Below are positions 26,249 to 32,200 of a stretch of DNA of 64,000 nt, in pieces. The position numbers were made by a program, and so were the translations under genes. This DNA comes from Petaurus breviceps papuanus (taxonomy: Eukaryota > Chordata > Mammalia > Diprotodontia > Petauridae). The notes below the pieces were generated by a model. It made no database searches and was not told the origin of the DNA. It worked only from the letters and a program-made list of their open reading frames with translations. The number at the start of each line of letters is the position of its first letter. Positions within the stretch are counted from its first letter, which is position 1. The stretch spans positions 17,552,515 to 17,616,514 of the forward strand of contig JAMXIF010001195.1 in NCBI GenBank assembly GCA_028583685.1, given 5' to 3'.

Positions 26249-29200
26249 GTGTCTGAGGCCGGATCCAAACCCAGGTCCTCCTTACTCCTGGGCTGGCACT
26301 TTACTCACTGCGCCACCTAGATGCCCCATCAGTTTTCACTATTAACAATTTTTATTCTGTCCTGCTCAGTCTAACAATAATTGGAAGTTGCATGGTTTTG
26401 GTCCCTTATCATCATCTCACCCTCTCCCAGAAACAGTCTTATTCCTTTCTTGATCTTCCTCTTTCCTCCAACATTGCTACTCCATCCCTGTTTGATGATT
26501 GTTCCAAGGTTTTTGGATTTTGATTTTGGCTGTTTCCTGACATTATTCACACAGGACTGTGCGTCTTTTTGCATTCGTCCTCAGTCGGCTGCCTTTGCTT
26601 TTATTTCTTCTACATACCCTTTTAAAATCGAAGATCTTTGATGAACCACGTCAGTCTTCTCCATTTACTCCCCCTTAGACTTATTTGTGATTATCTTCCT
26701 GAGAGGCAATTCTCTTTCTTCAACCTGTTGTTTTGGTTTTTTTTTTTTTAAGTTTCAAGCCATGAGGTTTCTAGCCTATCTCTAAGCTCTAAACTAGAGT
26801 AGACTGTAGACTCTTCATTTTTCTTCTCTTTATCTGTATGAACTTTCGAGTGTTGTGCTCATTGCCTTCCAAGGCATCATTGTCACTTCAGCAGTAACCT
26901 CCTCCTTAGTGGTCAGAATCACTTCCATTATAACCTGCTGCTGTGACAGGGAGCTCACACTAGCTCGTGATCATCCAGGTCTCGTGTCAGTGCTCTGTTC
27001 TTCCGCTGTGGGACTGTTTGACCTGATCCAGAAACTTGTCTTCTGTTTTCTGTAGCTGCTTATAACGTGCTCTGACCCTAATGGCATTTGCTTCTTCTTC
27101 CTTCCAGTCTCCCCAGAGTGTGCCCTATCACGTTCTCTCTCTCTTTCTCTCAGGCTCCTGTATCTCAGAATAGATGAATATCACTTTTGTACAGAACACA
27201 GCTCTGCTGCTTGCTCCAGCTAATGTGTCCGATTGTCATAGCTTGCCTAGAGACACACACGGCTAATGAGGCAACTCTCTTGGTGGGAAAAGCAAGCAGT
27301 GCTCCCTACCCGGAGAGGAAGCGTGATAAATTGAAGAAGCAGCCTGGGCTGGGACCAGGGTGCCTGAGCAGTAACAAAAGTCAAGAGGAAATAAATGGGA
27401 AAACCTGGTTATCAGAGTAGGCTCAGGCTTTGAAGTCTGCACTTGACCAAGAAGCAGACTACAAGGAGCTTTCCATGCTGGTGAGATCAGAAGTGAGGTT
27501 CCTTCTATTGCTTCTTTACTTAGCTGAGTCTGTCAGCCCACAAACTATAAAAATCTGTGCCTTTATGTGGCTTCATTTTAGTCTTGAGTCACATTCCACC
27601 AAGATTCTATGATGCCTGTAAAGTTATGTTTGGATCTCTGGCTTACTTTTTTTTTTAATTGCCCATAATCTTGGCTATATACATATATGTATGTATGCAT
27701 GTTCATCTTAAGGCCAAAGTTTTTTTTTTTTAGGCCTCTTTTCCTATTCATAGTCCCCTGAATTCTTGAGTACTTTTGCTACTATTCTTTCAGTGTCATA
27801 AGCTTCTAGTATTTGTATCCAGATACTGCTTCCATTATTTGGAGAGATAGCTATATCTTCAGCCTTTCTCTCATTCCTGTCTTTTTGTTTTAAAGCTAAC
27901 CAGATCAATCATTAGCAAACATATTTTTCCTAACTCTTTTGATTTGATTCGATATAATATTATATAGTACAACACAATAAACATTGTAGTGCCTACTATG
28001 TGCTGGGGATGCAAATAAGAAACACATTCCCTGAGGGGAATGACAATCTAATGGGGGAAGATAGGACTCTAAAGGAAGTTGGAAAGGAGAAGGAGGCAAG
28101 ATGTTGGTGGAACCTGGAGAGATGACTCAGAGTCCTCAGTCCTCTGTAAAGGGAGGCATTGGGAGGAGGCTTTGCTCTGCCCTCTAGCCTTCCAATCAGA
28201 GGGAAGAGGCAACTGAGGGTGGGTATTGAGTAAGTGTTGAGTACCAAAGCTGAAGCATCCTCCATGATGATGAGATTTCAGGTGATGAGCTGAAAACCAA
28301 ACACAGCAGCTGATGGGCAATGAAGAAAGGGTTGGAAATTCTGATTTCATCTTGTCCCTCCGCTGAAAAGTACATCATTTCTGTGTCTTAAACCAGAGTG
28401 TCAGACACGCCTTATGTGGCCCACAACTCTCTTGGGTGTGATCAGAACCAGATTAAAATGTAATTGGGCAATATTTAACAAAATAAAAATAAAGTAAAAC
28501 ATAGATATTGTTACTTGTGGTTTTCTAAGTCAGTCTGCGACCTGCAGGGAGCCTAATGTATGATTTTAGTGACCTCTATTTCTAATTGAGTTTGATACTA
28601 GTATTGTAAACTTGATCTGAAAGCCAGATTCTAATTTCTGATGACATCTTTTTAGCCAGCTGTTCATTTTCCACATACTACAGCAATCACCATTGGTGAT
28701 AAATACCATATGTGGGTCTTTCTTAATTCTGTTGGGGAACCATTCATCCTTCCAGTAAATTGAAGCTCCTTTACTTTTTTCTTTATCAGGAAGACCAATT
28801 TAAAATTAACTGTTTAAAAAATTTTTTTTTCAAATACAAGCATTTACTTTCTCTCCTCCCTTCTAACCCCCCAACTCCCATTACAAGGGAAAACCCATGT
28901 AACAAATTTCCATAATCAAGCAAAAAAAAATTCTACCATAGCCGTGTTCCAAAATACGTCTCATTCTGCGTGTTGTGTCTGTCACTTCTGTCAGATCTGG
29001 CATACTTCATCACTCCTCCTTTGTATTGATTGTTGCATCGCTCAGGAGCTCTTTTATCTTTCACAATTGTTTGTCTTTACAAAATTATTCTTATTGTATA
29101 AATTATTCTCCTAGTTCTATTAATTTCACTTTTCATCAATTCATACAAGTCTCCCCAGGCTTCTTTTACACCATCCCTTTTGTCATTTCTTGTGACACAA

Positions 29201-32200
29201 TAGTATTATTCCATTACATTCACATACCATGAATTTTAATATAATGTTGTTGTATTTGGAACTGTGAATTGATTCAGTCATTCTAGCAAATGTAATTTTG
29301 GAGGCGGCTAGGTGGTGCAGTGAGTAGAGCACTGGCCCTGGAGTCAGAAGGACCTGAGTTCAAATCCTGCCTCAGACACTTAACACTTACTACCCGTGTG
29401 ACCTTGGGCAAATCACTTAACCCCAATTGCCCTACCCTCCCCCCTCCAAAAAGAAAAAAAAAATAATTTTGGAACTATGCCCTAAAAGATATTAAACTGT
29501 GCATACCCTTTGACTCAGTGATAGTACTTGTAGGCCTTTGATCTCTAAAGATATCACAGAAAGAGAAAAAGGACCCAGATATAGAAAAATATTTACAAGG
29601 GGTGGCCAGGTGAAAGAGTGAATAGAGCCCCAGCCCTGGAGTCAGGAGGACCTGAGTTCAAATCCTGCCTCAGACACGTAACACTACCCATGTGACCTTG
29701 GGCAAGTCACTTAACCCCAATTACCCAGCCCTCCCCACTCCAGAAAGCAAAAAAACAAAACAAAATTGTTTATAGTCATACTTTGTTGTGATAAAGAATG
29801 GTAAACTAAGGGATTGCTCATCAGTTAGAAAATGGTTGAATAAGTTATGATATAGGACCATTTGTCTCTCCTGTTGAATATCTTCAGTTTTTCATTGCCA
29901 TCTCAGGAACCCAAACTTTTATAGCATATATAGGCAGAGTACTTTCTTTCCCAATATCCTTGTCTCCCAGAGGGGAACAGTCAGTATTTAGCAAATTCTC
30001 CCCCTCCACCCCCGTGCTAGTGGTAGCCTAGTTCAGTAGACAGGCCAGGCCCACTCACCTCCTCCCTTTTTGTCTCTTTTGCTGCCTGTTTGGTCTCTAT
30101 TTCAATAAAATCTTATATTCAGTGCCTTAGTCTGAGGGGATGACAGTATATTACAGACCTGATCTCTTAGAAGCCTTCACATATCTTGATAAGTTAGATT
30201 GTAGGTGTCATCTTTGTTTTGTGAAGGGAAAATTGGGAAGAGAGGACAGTCAAGTAATGTAGTGAGTCATATGTCAAAGCAGAGTTGTCACCCTAGTCTC
30301 AAAATAGTTAAGATGTACCTTTTTCCATGGAGGTGTGAGCTAAACCAGGATCCAGTAATACTGATGAGAGGGAGAAAATCAATAGCTTTGCTGTAGGTGC
30401 TTTATTAAAATAGTAGATTTTACCTTTTATTTTTACTGTACCTGTGATTTCATCGGTATGTAGAACTCTCAGTGAAGAAAGCTCCTCTCTCAGTGGAGAT
30501 CAGCTTCTGGTCTTTATTCTCACTTCCTTTCCTCTCTCTCTTTAACTTTACGTTCTGGCTTCTGACTTCACAATTCATCTGAAACTGATTTCTCCAAAGT
30601 TACCTATGATTGGGGGGGCCCCCCCAGGGTCACACGGCTAGTAAGTGTCTGAGGCTGGATTTGAACTCGAGTCCTCCTGAGTCCAGGACCAGTGCTCTAT
30701 CCACTGTGCCCCCTCATTGTCCCTGTGTTCTTTAATGCCTAAATCGAATGCCGTTTCCTTAGCCCTTCTCCTTCTGGACGTAGCCATTGACTGTATCAAT
30801 TGTGCTCTTCCTTTCCCCCTGAGCCTTCCCCCTGCTCACTCCCCTCCTGCATCTTCCTTATTAGTGTAGTGGACAGTACAGTCCTCCCAGTCAGCCCCTC
30901 AGGTTCACGCCATCTCTCCAGTACGACCCCTTCTCTCCTCTGGCCCTGCCACTGATCTAATGCTGGCCTTCAGTCCCTCACAGCTGGACTGTTGCAGTAG
31001 CCTGCTGATGAGTCTCCCTTAAGTCTCCCCTCTCTCCCATCCTGCCTTATCAGCCCTCTAGTACCTTACTCTGAGACCCACTGGTAGTGCCCACTAAATA
31101 CTCCACTTCCTGACTCCCTACATTTTTCCTGGTTGCTCCCCCTTCCTGCAGTCCTCTCCCTCCTGCTTCTTGGCTTCCCTGGCTTTCTTCAAGTGTCCAT
31201 GAAATCCCACCTTTGCACCTTTCCTGGACCTCCTCGAGGCTCGTGCCTTCCCTCCAAGGCCGTGTGTTCTGGGTCTATCTTGTCTGCACAGACTTGTCTT
31301 TGTGTCGTCTCCTCCCGTGAGCTTCTTGGGATTAGGGGCTTTTTGCCTTTCTCTGTGTCCCCAGTGTTTAGCACAGTGCCCAGTATATAGCAGGCACTTA
31401 CTAAACACTTGCAGACTTGACTTGCTCTGGAACATGCAGCCTTAGAGAGTTGCCTGCCTAGGATCCCATGGCCGGTGCGTATCAGAGACAGGACTTGTCT
31501 CCTGACTCGGAGGCTGTTACCCCACACAGCTTCTCTTTTACATCCTTACGAGCCTACTTTAAGGTGAAGCTTTGATGAGCTTTCATTTGGTGGAAGAGGA
31601 AGCTATGTATCGGTTCAAAAACTTAACTGTCCCAGTAGGGGATAGAGAGGAGCCGTGACTGGACAAAGGTTCAGGTGAAAATCATCTCATAGTTTTAGCC
31701 ATTCAGAGTTAACTTTGAGGCAATGGTGGAACAAGGCAGCCCAAAAAGGTTATGTGCTATTAGGCGGCATTAACCGAGGCTAGTCAGATATCTGGATTGA
31801 ACTGTTCAGTTATAGGCACCACAGAAAGTATTTTACTGGGACAGCTTCAGAAGTCAGTGACTAAGGATGGTGACGAGACTTGGACACTCTGTTAGAGAAG
31901 CATCAGGTGAACGAACAAATTTGGGGCGGAGCCTGATGATTAGCCTGAAGAAAAGGAAATCCAGAAGGTAGAGGTCATGATAGCTGTCTTCAGGTATTTG
32001 GCAGCCTTCAAAAGAGAGAAAATCTGTTTCCATTGGGTCCAGAAAATAGCTAGGAGCAATTGGTCCATGTTTCAGAGAAGCAGATTTAGGCTTCCTTCAA
32101 TTATATCTGTTCTAAAGGGGAATGACGTGACTTGGGAGGGATGGGAAATGACCAGTATTCACTTCTCAGGGGAGTTGTAAAAGGGACCTATGTAAGCATG